Origin: Cycas panzhihuaensis
Taxonomy: Eukaryota; Cycadophyta
Assembly: GCA_023213395.1 (NCBI GenBank)
Contig: CM041465.1
Coordinates: 73,229,741-73,293,740, forward strand
DNA length: 64,000 bases
Direction: 5' to 3'
Shown here: positions 34,295 to 48,779 of the stretch, piece by piece
Layout of the letters: every line of letters begins with the position of its first letter
Numbering within the stretch: position 1 is the first letter of the stretch
Notes under the pieces: generated by a model
The model's database searches: none
What the model was told of the DNA's origin: nothing
What the model saw: the letters and a program-made list of their open reading frames with translations, nothing else
Made by a program: the position numbers and the translations under genes

Positions 34295-37200
34295 CTACCT
34301 TATAATGTTTAATTTATAAAATATTTTAATTATCTTTAAAAAATATATTGGATCACCCACTCCACTCTTCCCATCTCGTTATTACCTGTAAATATCAATC
34401 AATCATTTGTTTAGTTTCATGTTTTCCTTATTGCAAGCAAATATCAATACCTATAACTCATCAAATATGAGTCACCACTCATCATAATACATGAAGTCTC
34501 AAACTTTGTACCTTCCACCTATAAGTTACATAAACAAACTTATGAACATAATAAATCCATTAATATCTATATAAAATCACAACCATTTATTGGCATGCAT
34601 GGATAACTAGCCCTTGTAATCGTTAGTTAACTAGAAAGCTTTTCATGTACATGGTTTATTAGCTTCAATAATAAAATAATACACTTTGAGAATAAGACAA
34701 ACTATTTGACTAGACAAATATGTTATAACAAGAGTGGCTTTAAAACTGGTCTCACCTTTTGTCCTATGAGATAATAAGATCACTCAACACATTCTTCCTT
34801 ATAACTTTCTTGGCAACTGAACTTTCTCAACTCATCACATCATTGGCTTATTAGGTTGGAACTTAGAGTTTCAGTTCACTCTTAACTATTACTTGGGTTT
34901 ATGGCTTATCCCTAACCATCTCTTACATTTTATGGCTTATACATAATCATCTCCTATTATGGTTTACTCACAATTATTGTTGCTAATCTCATCTTCACAT
35001 ATAAAATCTTTTGTCTACTTTCATATAGATGGGTAGCTCTATAAACTTTCTTCTTCATCTTTAAATCTATGTTTTTCTTTCAATCATATTAAGCGATGTA
35101 ATCATAGTTTTTCATTAAGTTGTCATTTAACTTATGTTAGCTAGAATGCTCATCAAATGCTTATTTCTTATTAGGGGATTTCATCAAACATTTCAACATA
35201 TAAATGGCCAACTATTCTCTCTCATCACATCAAAATAGGTTCTTTATTTGCTTAATAAATATATTAAGAGATAAGTAAAAAAACAAGTGAAATCGTAAAG
35301 CATAGATTTACAAAAGAAAACCCAAGTAGGCAAAAACTACTTTTAAAGTGTTATCTCCTTTATAACTTAAATTTAATTATATGTTTCTTATATCTCTATT
35401 GAGTGATCCCTTACTCTTAATCCTTTTGGATCTTGGGTGCTAAAATGTGCCAAACGGTAGGTGACCTAGGATGGTTACACTTTAATAGTGACGAGGGTCT
35501 TAGGGTGTGAGACTCTACATATGTAAGTGGATCTTACGATGCCAATGTTGAACATTGTTCTGTTATGTGAGTGCGATTATAAGGGTAGAAGCAACCTAAG
35601 ACAAGAAGGCTAGACTAAGGGGTATGGTTGCACATGAACATGGCTAGCAATGAGTGGATATACGTGTACATGAAATAAGGGTAGGATTATGGTCTTAAGC
35701 TAGCTTATGGAAAATTGAGGGAGGTAACACACTCTTAGATGCAACTATATGCTCTTTATGTTTTTTATACACTCATTAATTCTACCCTAAGGAAAGGTTA
35801 TGACTTACCCTCATGGATTCAAGACTTGTAATCACACAATCACTCCTCATATCTTGGGCTTGTAGTAAAGTAGACAATCTGTTGGTCCAATTCCCTACCT
35901 TAAAAATGCAATGTAATGCATGTGCAAACAAAAGAAGTACGATGCAACTAATCATTTTCTTTTCTTCTTCTTTTATTTTTTTAATGAAGGAAAGAAAAAA
36001 GTGAGGGGAAAGAGAGATAAGTGAACTAAAGTAACTCCTTCTTCTTCTTTTCTTTTCATCTTTTTCTCTTTTCTTTCTTTTTCTTTTTGTTTTAGGAACA
36101 AAAGAAGAAAAGAAACAACAAGAAAATGAAGAAATCTTTATGCCTTTTTTTTTTCTCTTTCTTTTATTTGAAACACAACAAAATAAGAAACTAAAAGGGT
36201 TGGGGCATACCTGGAGAAAAGTAGGTTGAAGTAGCAAGAGTCCCTTTCTAACAAACCATAGTGTCCTTATTGTGATGAGAAAAAAATAGAGCTAATACTT
36301 ACCCACTCCTAAAGGAAATCCAACAATATTTCTACTTGTCGAAAGCCTTTATGATAAAAAAAGAGTGCGAAAATCATAAAACATGAGGGAAAAATGAAAG
36401 GAAAGGGAGTGTGGAGCTTACCTTTCTGGCAGTGGCTGGTATGGAGGTTGTTGAAATGTTTGTGTGATGGATAATGGTTGAGAGTCTTGGAAACTTTTAT
36501 CTCCTTCCTACAAACACATTAGTTTCCTGCAAGGATAGAAAATCTATAATATCTCTAATGAAAATGATCATATATAGCTCATGAAAGGGAATAAGCTTAA
36601 AGCATAAAGAAGTAATCCCAAATCTATGAGCATAAAAGAAGAAAATGGATTGGGTTGGGGTGCCTTAGAATAGCAATCATCCCTCAATCTATAAGGATTC
36701 CTACATTGTACTTAGGAACTGCCCCTACCTTGGAACTTCTAAAATCAACTAACAAAGAAGAAAGTAAAAAGGGAGCTATGAAGAAACATCACCCAATGGG
36801 TGAAAGCAATCAAGAAATCAAGGAAACTTTCTAACTAATCCTACCATAAAATCATACACTTATGGAATATGACTATGGCAAACAAAAGAGAAAGGAAGTG
36901 AAGCTAAGAAAAATGGACTAGATTACTTATACCTTGTGAAGGATTTTGGACTAATGGCAGCTCGTTCTCCTATAAGGATTCTCAAGTTGCTTTAGGTATA
37001 TGCTTGCAATCTCCAAGTGGAAACTAGTGGGTTGAGTTAAATTACTAGAATTCTAGCAAAAATACAGTAGTATAATAGCAGGGTTACTCAATTACAAAGG
37101 TGTTCTCTTTTTTCTTTAGAAAACAGAGGGGATTTATAGATGAAGTAAAGGTAGAGGGTTGGTGGTTTTCTAACCATAATGTGGCAAAAACCATGAGTCT

Positions 37201-38662
37201 TACTCATGGTTTGAGAGATTTAACTTGATAAAAGCAAAAACATACTAGGATTGAGGTATGTTTAGCCTCTCAATACTAATGCAAGTTGACCTAAGGTCGA
37301 CATAGCTGACTATCACCATTAATCCCGAATCTGGGTTGGTGATAATCATACCGTGAACTTATTTGCGGCACTGTGAACATGTTTGTAGTACTACAAAGTA
37401 CTTTATGGTATTATTGTTGTAGTCAAAAAATAAGGCAATAAAATAATAGAGTCTATTTTTTCACCAATTTTCATCATACAATCAAGCAAAATCATAAACG
37501 ATAGGTTCTAAGGGCAGTAATCAACTAGCATCAAGTGGTAACAAGGTGAAAACGAGGCTAAATAGGAAAAAATGAGGCAACAATAAACAAGGAAACAAGT
37601 TGCAAGTGGTTGGGGAGGCACCCTTTCCAATCTAAGAAATCCAACCGGTGGACATAATAGCTATGGACTGAGGTCCTAATCATCATCAACATGTAAGAGA
37701 GGCATGGATCAACCATCAAGCAAGTAACCAGGCATATACCAATAATACAATCCTTAGATATAAATCAATAAAGAGTAAAAATGGGCAAGAAATATACCTA
37801 TACTTACTTTACTTGGTTAAGTATCCAAACCCCATTTCCAGAAGTCAAGAAGCATTGCCCCCTTGGTAGTAGAACGTCTTCGATTTAGAGTTAGAAGACA
37901 GTGAATGTTGCCAACACAAGTGATGTGAAACACAATAATAATAAAAATCAAATGTGTATGTGTCACATGGAGTGATGGCTACTATAGTGGTATCTCATTA
38001 GTAGCAAATCAGAGGGGGTTTTCCCTTAGTTTAGCCTCTTAAGGAACCTATGGTAAAGGTGTACAAGCTGGAAGGGATGACAGGTCAATGACCACATCGA
38101 TCCAAAGGCCATTAGTTATGAATCATAGGCATGTATGTAATAAGAGTGTCAAACAATGGAAGCATTGCCCCCATGGTAAGATAAAGTGGATAGTAGTGCC
38201 CAAGATAAGGGCTTAGAAGCCCAAAGTCCCTTGAATACATGAAGCAATACTTCAAATACCTAAGGGGGAGAAAGACTCAATGAGTCGAGGTTGGTTACCA
38301 TAGTTTTACCTTGTTAATAGTCATATTTCAGAGGTTGTATTTTTTTTTTGGTTTTAAATGTTTTATAATTTTTAGGTCAAGCATTGGGGTGCATCAGTAA
38401 GTACGACCTTCTAACGTAAAGAATATTCCAGGTTTGACCCCCAAGGGGTTTATAGGGGTGAATGAAATGAAAAGGTGATAAACTAGAAAATCGATTCCCT
38501 CCTCAAGGTTCAAAACCTTCCAAAAAAAAAGTTTTATAATCTTTTTATATTTTGTAGTTTCATATTATTTTTAGATTTTTAATTATTTTATATTTTTTGT
38601 TGTTTTTAATGGTTTTATAATTCATTTTGGATTTTGAAAGCATTTTCTATTGTTTTTCAGGT

Positions 38663-38695
<33 letters not shown>

Positions 38696-39059
38696 TAAAT
38701 TGAAACTACATAAAAGCAAATATGTAAATAAAAGGAAAGGACAATAAAACAAAGAGATCTAGGATATGGGATAAGCAGTTGTGCGACCTATGGATGTCAT
38801 ACCCTAGCCTAATATGTACAAATAGACATGTCAGTTTATCCTTATTTTGGAACATGGTGGCAATTTAGGCTCTTGTTAAAGCATACAGGAAGCTTCAATG
38901 ACATGGCTTAGCTTTTAAAAGGGGCTATGTAAACTTGGGGTTATTACCATAGTTTTACCTCATGAGTGAACTTCCCTTGGAGATGAGACTAAGGGGGGAT
39001 TGCCCCCTAAATAAGTGTCTCAATGAGTGGCCCATTGGACCAAAGGAGATTCATCCACC
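34295..39059. other. Unclassified AT-rich DNA with repeat-like patches
   Basis: About 4.8 kb without a gene I can support. Possible traces are a minus-strand LTR start near 34794 with a purine tract beyond it (ATAAGGAAGAATG in reverse), a polypurine/polypyrimidine block at 35940-36180, and poly-T runs near 38341 and 38665-38695. Related short phrases recur (AAGCATTGCCCCC near 37850 and 38162). The 151-codon minus frame at 35782-36237 is low complexity and not convincing. Confidence 0.45.
35940..36180. repeat. Polypurine/polypyrimidine low-complexity block
   Basis: Consecutive CT-rich and AG-rich runs (TTTTCTTCTTCTTTT, AAGGAAAGAAAAAAG, TTCTTCTTCTTTTCTT) over about 240 bp. No defined repeat unit. 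Confidence 0.6.
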
Positions 39060-39460
39060 AATGGCAAATGACACTTAAGAATGAAGTTCACCAACTTATC
39101 GACTTTAGTGTTCAGTCCACAGGAAATATGGTGAATGTCAACAGAGGAGAACTAGGTTAAGAGGGACCTAGCATATGTGGCTAAAGACCTCAATCATAGG
39201 CAATGGACCCAATAAACTGGATGAACTAGGATACAACAATATGAGAATCATAATACAAGATGATAGGGCCATGGTAAAAGTGGAGCACATCAATCAAAGC
39301 TTCTATGATAATAGTGTACTCGACTTCATTATTAGTGGCTTCTAGTATGAAGGCTCCAGATCGAACCAAGGTGTGCCCAAGATAATCTCGAATGATCCAA
39401 CCACAACAAAAGGCTTGAGATTCTCACTGCTACCCCCATTAGTGTGGATGATTAATGCCA
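39060..39460 (-). pseudogene. RVT_3-type RNase H remnant
   Basis: Minus-strand translation shows HTNGGSSENL, then in another frame GWIIRDYLGHTLVRSGAFIL followed by EATNNEVEYTIIIEALIDVL, and later IHHISCGLNTKVDKLVNF. The series DG(A/S)S, GG(I/L)IRD, ATNNEAE and (V)xHIxRxxNxxAD is the signature of the plant RVT_3 RNase H family found in LINE-type retrotransposons and some cellular proteins. It is short and broken by frameshifts. Whether it belonged to a LINE, to a gypsy element or to a gene cannot be decided here. Confidence 0.5.
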
Positions 39461-39835
39461 TGGAGATATACAATGATGACTCAGGATAGGGTCATTGAAT
39501 GAAGGGAGATGGCAGGAATTAATGATCAATAAAAAGAGCTTAAGCATGCGTGTAAATCTAATTAAGATGATAAAAACTCTTAATTCTTAGGAATGACCAT
39601 ATATCAAAATCACAAACTCCTCTAGGATCTACCCAAAGCAGTAACCATGCTAAGTGGGTTTCGATCACGATTGAAACTATGGTGGGTCCAAGCAACCAGA
39701 TCCGAAGGTCCCAAATAGCCCACTCATATGGATCTGAACTACAAATCATAAGTGGGGATGAGGCCATCACACAACTTGCCCTAGATGCCAAGAAGGTGGT
39801 AGCAGATATACCCTCTTAAAGTATACCTTGTTACT
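39461..39835. other. Short unclassified stretch
   Basis: A minus-strand frame (39558-39791) shows no family resemblance. Nothing else recognised before the TA tract. Confidence 0.4.
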
Positions 39836-41977
<2,142 letters not shown>

Positions 41978-42119
41978 CTTTTTTTTCTTTGGTACCTTTT
42001 TTTGGCTCTTTTCTTTTCTTTGTAGCTTTAAGAGGGCATATACGTATGCGATTGCTTGGGCAGTGTGAGGTGGGTATAAAGGTGGACCTTATTAGTTTAG
42101 TTTAAAAAGTCTAGTTAGG

Positions 42120-42710
42120 ATTAGTTGGCCACAACCAAATCTTATATCCATATTGGTTACAAGGAAGAAATGGCATAAATGATGAGGTCCTCAGTGTGAT
42201 GAGTGTTATCATCAGGCATAGGGGAGGGTAGTCATGAGAGGGAATCTACCATAATGTTATGTTTCCCTTTCTGTATGTGATTGTAAAGTCAAAAACTTGA
42301 AAGCGATCAAACCATTTGGCTTGCTCTTTCGAGAGGACTAGTTGGCCTAGTAGGCAGCAAAAGCTATGATGATTGGTGAGGATAGTAAATTTGAAACCAA
42401 GTAGATATTGTTGGCATTTGTCGATAGCATAAAGGATAGCCCATATTTCTTTTTGATAAGTAGACAATCTATACTCATGCTCCTTAAGTTTTTAACTTTC
42501 AAAAGCAATGGAGTAGAAGACTTGCATTAAGATTGTACCCAATCTAAAGCCAGAGGTATCACATTTTAGTTGGAATGGGCATGTAAAGCCAAAGTTGGAG
42601 TGGTTGTCATGACCTCCTTAAGGTAGAGAAAGGCCTCGTTGGCCGAGGGAGACCATTGAAAGGAATCTTTCCTAAGCAGGTAGGTTAAAGGGGTGGTTAA
42701 GATGGTATAA
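42120..42710 (-). pseudogene. Gypsy-G RNase H remnant
   Basis: Minus-strand motifs: STYQKEIWAILYAIDKCQQY, LTNHHSFCCLLGQL, KEQAKWFDRFQVFDFTITYR and then a decayed DALSRLP-type end near 42215-42240. A Gly-Asn-Ile segment and stop replace the usual NVVADALSR. After PMPDDNTHHTEDLIIYAISS (about 42160-42220) no further gypsy sequence is found. Confidence 0.85.
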
Positions 42711-43420
42711 TTTCAAATGAATCGACGATAAAATCTGGTAAGTCCTAGGAAAACCCGTAATTGGGTAAGGATTTTAGGGGTTGGCCAATTGGTGATGATA
42801 GAAATTTTATCGGAATCCACCCAAACCCCCATTGACGATATAATATGACCAAGGTATTGTAGTTTAGATTTTCCAAATTCACATTTAGAGAGTTTGACAT
42901 ATAACTTATTCTCAGCCAGGATTTGGAGAATAATTTCTAAATGCAGGATGTAAGTAGGTATATTCAAGCTATATATAAGAATATCATTGAAAAGGACGAT
43001 GACAAATTTTCATAGGTATAAGAAAAAGATTTTGTTCATAAGGGCCTGAAAGGTAGTTAGAGTACTACATAGGCTAAAGGGCATGACTTGGAACTCAAGT
43101 AGCTATGGTGGGTTGAAAAGGTCATTTTTTGTTTATCCTCTAGTAGGATGGGGATCTCATACTATCCCAACTATTGGTAAAAATTGCAATACCATGGATC
43201 TCATCTAACATGTCATTGATTCATGGTATAGGGAACTTATTTTTTATGGTGATTTCATTTAATGCACGATAATCGACAAAAAGTCAAAAAGAACCATCCT
43301 TTTTATGAACTAGAATGATGGGTGTCGCATACAGGCTTTTACTAGGCTGAATGATGCCCATGTCCATTAATTCCTTAGTGATTTTTTTGATTTTATTTTT
43401 TTTGAAAATATGAGTTCCTA
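42711..43420 (-). pseudogene. Gypsy-G reverse transcriptase, catalytic Asp lost
   Basis: RT blocks include VMPFSLCSTLTTFQALMNKI near 43060, the catalytic box FNDILIYS at 42983-42991 where the first Asp of FDD is Asn, and KLSKCEFGKSKLQYLGHIIS and NWPTPKILTQLRVFLGLTRF (42713-42967). A G-to-A change of GAT to AAT explains the Asn. Many stops lie upstream. Confidence 0.85.
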
Positions 43421-43559
43421 TATGGTTAAAGACTAATCAAGTCGTGTGACTTTTATAACTCAATAATGTAATAACAACCCCAATCGAATGGGGGACTAGC
43501 ATGTAATGGAGTAAATACTGATTGGTATCAATCCAATACTTACTAGATATTGGGGTAAA

Positions 43560-44100
43560 TACCTGAGGGGGCCTACATATGATTGAGATAAATGATGTAC
43601 CCTATATTGCATTAAGTTGTCCACACATTTGGGTGGGTGAAATTACTTTGTTGGGGGGGGGGGAGGGGATTGTATCCTATAAAGTTTATGTGAGTGGCCC
43701 ATGTGGTCTTTGAACATAATGAATGGGGTTATGGATGAGCTATTAGTGCTATAAGTTTCTAGTATCTGGAGCCACTATACACAAAGAATTGCATCCAACC
43801 CACCTATGAACAAAGCATAAAAATTGAAGACAAGGGTATAAGAGCTAATGTGAATAGTGAGATTTTTAATTATCTCTACATAGCGAAGGGTGTAATGACT
43901 AGGTAAGGTGCAAGGGAAGTTTGTCTTAGGTTCTATATAAAGATTCAACTATTGAGCAATGGATATATCGATGAAATTAAGTGACATGGCATCATCAATC
44001 AAAATGGTGATTGAGATTTTTTGAAGTATTCCTTTGACCTAGAGTGGTTTGGGATATGAGATAAAGGTAACGATCGATAAGGAAACTTCAAATTTGGGAT
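43560..44100 (-). pseudogene. Gypsy-G protease remnant
   Basis: A decayed aspartic-protease region: LIDDAMSLNFIDISIAQ near 43960-44010, where DTGA-type residues are replaced, and GGLDAILCV-WLQIL near 43770. Placement between gag and RT supports the call. Confidence 0.6.
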
Positions 44101-44449
44101 TAGGAGTAGCTCGTCAGTAGAATGGTCTTAGGGTTCATCATCATATTCATGCTTAGTCTCAAGTTCATCTCCTAAAGATGAGTCTAGATCAATTGTAAAC
44201 ACCATCTTCCTAGTTTTGTAGATTCTTCCATGACTAGAGGTCTACTTTTTAGAGCATTGTATATAGAGACTAGCTTCCTGACAGTGTTGTGCCTCTATTA
44301 GAGTGATGTAAATAGATTTTGAGGATGGTTTATCGTTGAGTGCTCGGGAGGTATAGATGGAGGATCTTCCAGTTGTGGGCTCGATTATTGGTAGTCTGTT
44401 GGGCACGATCTTTGGAGCCAAGTGATATCTCATTAATAATCAACTTGTC

Positions 44450-45281
44450 AGGATCATTGAAACTAGGGGGAAACCTATATGAATGAACGGGGTCTTTCTG
44501 TGGTAAATTTTACTTCAACTTCTTTAGCTATATTAATTGCATCCTTTAAAGTAGGTAGGGATACCATCTTAAGGTGCATTTGGATGTACTCTTTGAGCCC
44601 AGACACATACATATTTATCTCTATCTGTTTATTGAGTTGTTGATCAACTTGATTGTATAAGGATTGAAACTCATCAATGAATATCTCGACAGAGGATACT
44701 TACTTTAACTATGTCAGTTGAGTGAAGAAAGATTAGATCCAGGTGTCTTCATATTGTTCAAAAAAGAAACTAGAGAAGTGAGACCAAGATTGACTAGAGG
44801 GGTACTCCCACTTCCACCATTAGAACCAACGGTATACCTTTCCATCTAAATAGATGGAAGCAAATATAAGTTGTTCATGGACTTACATTAGGTTGAGTGT
44901 AAAGTAGGACTCTAATTTACTGATCCAACTTTGTATGTTATTCTTATTGAGCTCTAGATCAAATGTGGAGATGTTGATCTTATGGTAAAATAAGTGCTGC
45001 TGACATGGAGGTAGAGTTAGTATTTGTTGCAATGTGGGGCCCAATGAAGTGGAGATGCTTGGTAACTGGGCAAAGATATTGGATATCTACTATATTATCT
45101 GGTTTATATTAGACTTGGACACAAGAGTTAACATGTCTATCCTAACTTCATGATGCATGACAACTATTTTATTTTTAACCTACTAATACATGGTGATTAG
45201 TTCTTGCCTGACTTCTTACTAAAAGTTAGTGACTTGGGTCTTGAGTATAAAAATTTTGTCACTTTTACTTGGAGGAGCCAT
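44450..45281 (-). pseudogene. Gypsy-G gag pseudogene
   Basis: The minus-strand ATG at 45281 opens MAPPSKSDKIFILKTQ; the Retrotrans_gag core follows with stops (SWISKLESYFTLNLM, FASIYLDGKVYRWF, FIDEFQSLYNQVDQQLNKQI, MYVSGLKEYIQMHLKMVSLP). It resembles the Gypsy-I gag in layout (MAP- start, QYN-type core). Confidence 0.8.
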
Positions 45282-45927
45282 AATGATGGAAAAAGGATAT
45301 AAAGAGGTAGGAATAGACAGAAATGAGAGAAATGCGTGAAGTGGGAAAGGTAAAGAAAGAGCAGGATGTAAGAGCTAGGAAGTTATTACAAGGAAGAGAA
45401 GGGGGCAAGTAGGGGAATGTGGGATGTAGGGTGTCTATAGCTTGTTGACCCAAAAAATTACATAAATAGAATATTTGGCTTACTTGGATGAGCATGAAAA
45501 GCTCACTTAAATAGGGTATATGAGATTTAAGATTGAGTATGAGGTGGTAGGACCCACTAGTGACCTGGGTGCTGAAAAGCGTGAAAATTATATGCAAGAA
45601 TTAATCTAGTATAAAATGACCAATACAATATGCTGATCAAAATAATGTATATGAGCTGTAATAGTAGTTTTTATCTGTGAACTTGTACTATAAAGTGTAA
45701 CTAAGTGAAGTTTTTTTTTTTTTTAATATTCCTATTTTTCTTTTTCTTTTTTTTAATATTCTTATTTTTCTTTATTTTTATTCTCTCTCTCTCTCTCTCT
45801 CTAGTCTAATTGCATTGGCAATTTCTAGATTTGACCAATATTATAGATTTTTTTTAATATGTTATGTCTTAAGATCTTAATTAAGAAATGGAGTATGTAA
45901 AATAGGGTATTATACTAACCATTAGAC
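45282..45927 (-). other. Gypsy-G leader, left part, with simple repeats
   Basis: Noncoding DNA between gag and the Copia-H insertion. It includes T-rich runs (45711-45780) and a (CT)10-type microsatellite at about 45783-45803. It ends ...CTAACCATTAGAC, whose TAGAC is repeated at 59909. Confidence 0.65.
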
Positions 45928-46468
45928 TGTTGAAGTGGCCAAAAGGCCTTTGAAACCCAAGATCTAGGAGACATATTCACTCTAGTTCTAGAAAACAAAT
46001 AATCTAAACTAACAATGAAAATATGAGATCAACATAAGCAAGATCAAAGAATGAAGAGAAAGAGCAAAATGATACCAAATGTGAGGAGTTAGAATTGGTC
46101 CAACCTCCAAATGAATAGTAGTTTGATGAGCAAACTTGTAGCATAATAATACAGCTCGAACTCTATATAATAACAATGAGAAGAGGTCTCAATATATAGA
46201 GTGACAGGAGAGACCTAAGGCATTGGATGTTTGATAAGTGTTAAACATCTAAGGTACATGCCTTGTATGTAGGACATGTATCCTTTTGGGCTCTCAAGTG
46301 AGCAAAAGTGCATGGGGGTCCATTTGACCCTTTAGTGACAATGTTGTGTCATTAGGAAAGAATGCGAGTATGCACTTTATCACTTAAGTTACCTACAAAG
46401 TACAAAAGTATAAATAATACATAAAAAATAAAGCACATAGTCTTAACATGTAGAAATAAGGTTTAACA
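45928..46468 (-). repeat. Copia-H 3' LTR
   Basis: 541 bp, adjacent to the minus-strand purine tract. Lacks the 11-12 bp duplication seen in the right copy. Confidence 0.93.
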
Positions 46469-47050
46469 CCCCCCCTTACTATTTATAATATTAAGTCAGA
46501 CCCCTAGACCATCTCTAAATTTTACAAATTATTCTCTACCAAGTGGCCTGGTAAAGATATCTGTTGTCTGCTATTTTGTAGGTCTATATTGGAGGTTGAT
46601 CTCACCGCTTTGCGCATGCTCTCTGATGAAGTGATGATGAATCTTAATGTGTTTGGTCCTTGAATGAAAAACAAGATTCTTGGCCAACTTGAGAATAGTT
46701 TAATAGTATATCCTAGTGTGGTGATCCTGCTCAAGTCTAAGCTCTCCAAGAATTCATCATAGCTAGATAACTTTATAAGATGTATTGACTGCAGCTTTGT
46801 ACTCTACTTTGGTGGAGGATAATATAATATTAGTTTACTTCTTGCAACACCATGAAACAATTACTGAACCAAGGGTAAAATAATAACCTGAGGTTAATCT
46901 CTTATTATCCTAGCAACCTGCCCAATTAGAATTTAAGAACCCTTCTAAAGTGAAGTTCTCATCATGTGCATACTCAAGGCCATACTACAATGTGCCTTTG
47001 ATATATTTGAGTATGTGTTTGGCTGCATTCCAATGCTTCTGATTGGGTTG
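46469..47050 (-). pseudogene. Copia-H RNase H, downstream part
   Basis: Left of Gypsy-I, the minus strand resumes with KHWNAAKHILKYIKGTL near 47035, then EGFLNSNWAGC, TSGYYFTLGSVIVSW, LSSTKVEYKAAV near 46800 and LVFHSRTKHIKIHHHFI near 46650, ending DIFTKPLGREQFVKFR. Stops replace two Trp/Gln-type codons. It is the direct continuation of 53146 after excision of Gypsy-I and one GGTTG. Confidence 0.88.
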
Positions 47051-47431
47051 TGGTAGGATACCACTCCTTAATGATAATTACACACCAATATAATAAGCAA
47101 ATAACTCCAAAAGAACACTTGTATTGCAATACCCTTCGAGGGGGCAACCTCCTAATTACATGCAAATAACAATGATATTTAAGATGCCATACTCTAAGAA
47201 TTACATAAATATATATATGGCTCTATGCTTGCTACTCAACCTCCTCCTTATGCATGTGGGATATTGCATGAATATATATAGTACTCAATAACCACTATAC
47301 AACCTTCTACTTATGCATGTGGGATATTAAGAAAAGGGAAGAAGTAGAAGAAATAAAGATATAAGAGAGAGAAGAAGTACAAGATATAAGAGAATATAAG
47401 AGAAGGTAAGTTAGGGGTTAGATCCCTAACA
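47051..47431 (-). repeat. Gypsy-I 3' LTR
   Basis: 381 bp, followed on the right by the minus-strand polypurine tract. It contains two copies of CTTATGCATGTGGGATATT (near 47250 and 47313). Confidence 0.94.
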
Positions 47432-47459
47432 AAGTCCCCCCCTTAAAAAAGCTTTGCCC

Positions 47460-47600
47460 TCAAAGCTTGGTGATCTCAGGGTGCTTTAAGACAAATTGTT
47501 CATTCTCCCAAGTTGCATCTTCTTGCGGAAGTTGTTTCCATTTAATGAGATACTCAATGATTTGCCTGGATTGTAGATGTCGAATTCTTCGGTCGATGAT
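47460..47600 (-). pseudogene. Gypsy-I chromodomain
   Basis: The C-terminal tail of the polyprotein, in one open frame with the integrase C-terminus: IIDRRIRHLQSRQIIEYLIK then WKQLPQEDATWENEQF and a stop at 47460. Chromodomains steer integration toward heterochromatin. The aromatic cage positions expected in group I chromodomains are only partly present, which should be checked by alignment. Confidence 0.9.
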
Positions 47601-48779
47601 ACATTCTGGAATGAGTTGAAGTTGCCCCTCCTCATTTAATATAGGTAATTCTGTTTGAACTTGTACTTGTTGCCCAATTACCTTCTTGAGACATGAAACA
47701 TGAAAGACATTATGGATCCTTGATAGTGGTGGTAAGTCCAAGGCATATGTAACTTCACCAATCTTCTTGAGAATTTTGTAAGGCCCATAAAATCGAGGTT
47801 GTAACTTATATTGCCCATTCCGTTTGAGAGATTCCTGCTTATACGGTTGCAACCATAAGTATACCTAATCACCTAGTTGAAATGCTCGTTCACTTCGCCC
47901 TTATCCGCACTTTCAAGCTTTCATCCGATTTTGTGCAAGGTTCAAATTTTCCTTAAGTAGCTTAAGAATCTATGTTGTTTATTGGATGTGGTCTTCGACT
48001 GCTTGAATCTTAGAACTGATTATGGCATAGTTTTTAAGTGTGGGTGGTTCATAACCATATAATGCTTAGAACGGAGTCATTCCTGCTGATGCATGATAGG
48101 TTGTATTATACCACCATTCTGCTAAAGGAAGCTAATGATGCCACTGCCCTTGCTTATCTGAAGCATAACATCGAAGGTATCATTCAAGGTACTTATTAAC
48201 CACCTTAGTTTGTCCATCTGTTTGTGGATGGTAGGTTGAGCTCATTGTCAGTTTAGTACCAAGTAGATGGAAGAGTTTTGTCCAGAAGTTACTGGTAAAC
48301 TTGGGATCCCGATCACTGACTATGCATTTGGGCATGCTATGCAACCTATGTATATCCTTTAAAAAGACCTCATCAATTTACATTGCCTTATATGTGGCCT
48401 GAATGCCACAAAAATGAGCATATTTAGTTAACCTATCAACAACCACCAATATAACATCTTTTCCTTCTGACTTGGGTAGACCCACGATGAAGTCCATAGA
48501 AATTTCTTCCCATCATTGATTTGGTATGGGAAGGGGTTGCAACAATCCTAGAGACTTGACTATTTCTGTCTTATGTTGTTGACAAACTTTACATGAGGAA
48601 ACATATTTCTTTACATCTCCTTTTTGTCGCTTCCAAAAGAAAGACTGTTTTAAGCGGTGGTATGTTCGTAGGAACCCCGAGTTACATGCTGTTGGAGAGG
48701 CATGTGCATCATGTAAAATTTGCTCCTTAAGGCTAGAGTGAGGGCATATATATATTCGATTCTTATACCAGAGAACATT
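47601..48779 (-). pseudogene. Gypsy-I integrase pseudogene
   Basis: Zinc-binding HHCC region near 48590-48720 (ILHDAHASPTACNSGFLRTY, YVSSCKVCQQHK), core with [20 protein letters not shown] near 48480, CIVSDRDPKFTSNFW near 48310 and YHPQTDGQTKVVNKYLE near 48220, so the three acidic catalytic positions appear present. The C-terminal part (PRFYGPYKILKKIGEVTYAL, IHNVFHVSCLKKV) lies at 47690-47850. Several TAG/TGA stops replace Trp or Gln. Confidence 0.9.

Noticed and set aside
35782-36237. 151-codon minus-strand frame rich in Lys, Ser and Phe
   Set aside because: It arises from a polypurine/polypyrimidine block and shows no domain or codon-level signal.
45265-45597. 110-codon minus-strand frame upstream of the Gypsy-G gag
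   Set aside because: It overlaps the true gag start in another frame and covers the leader; no similarity seen.
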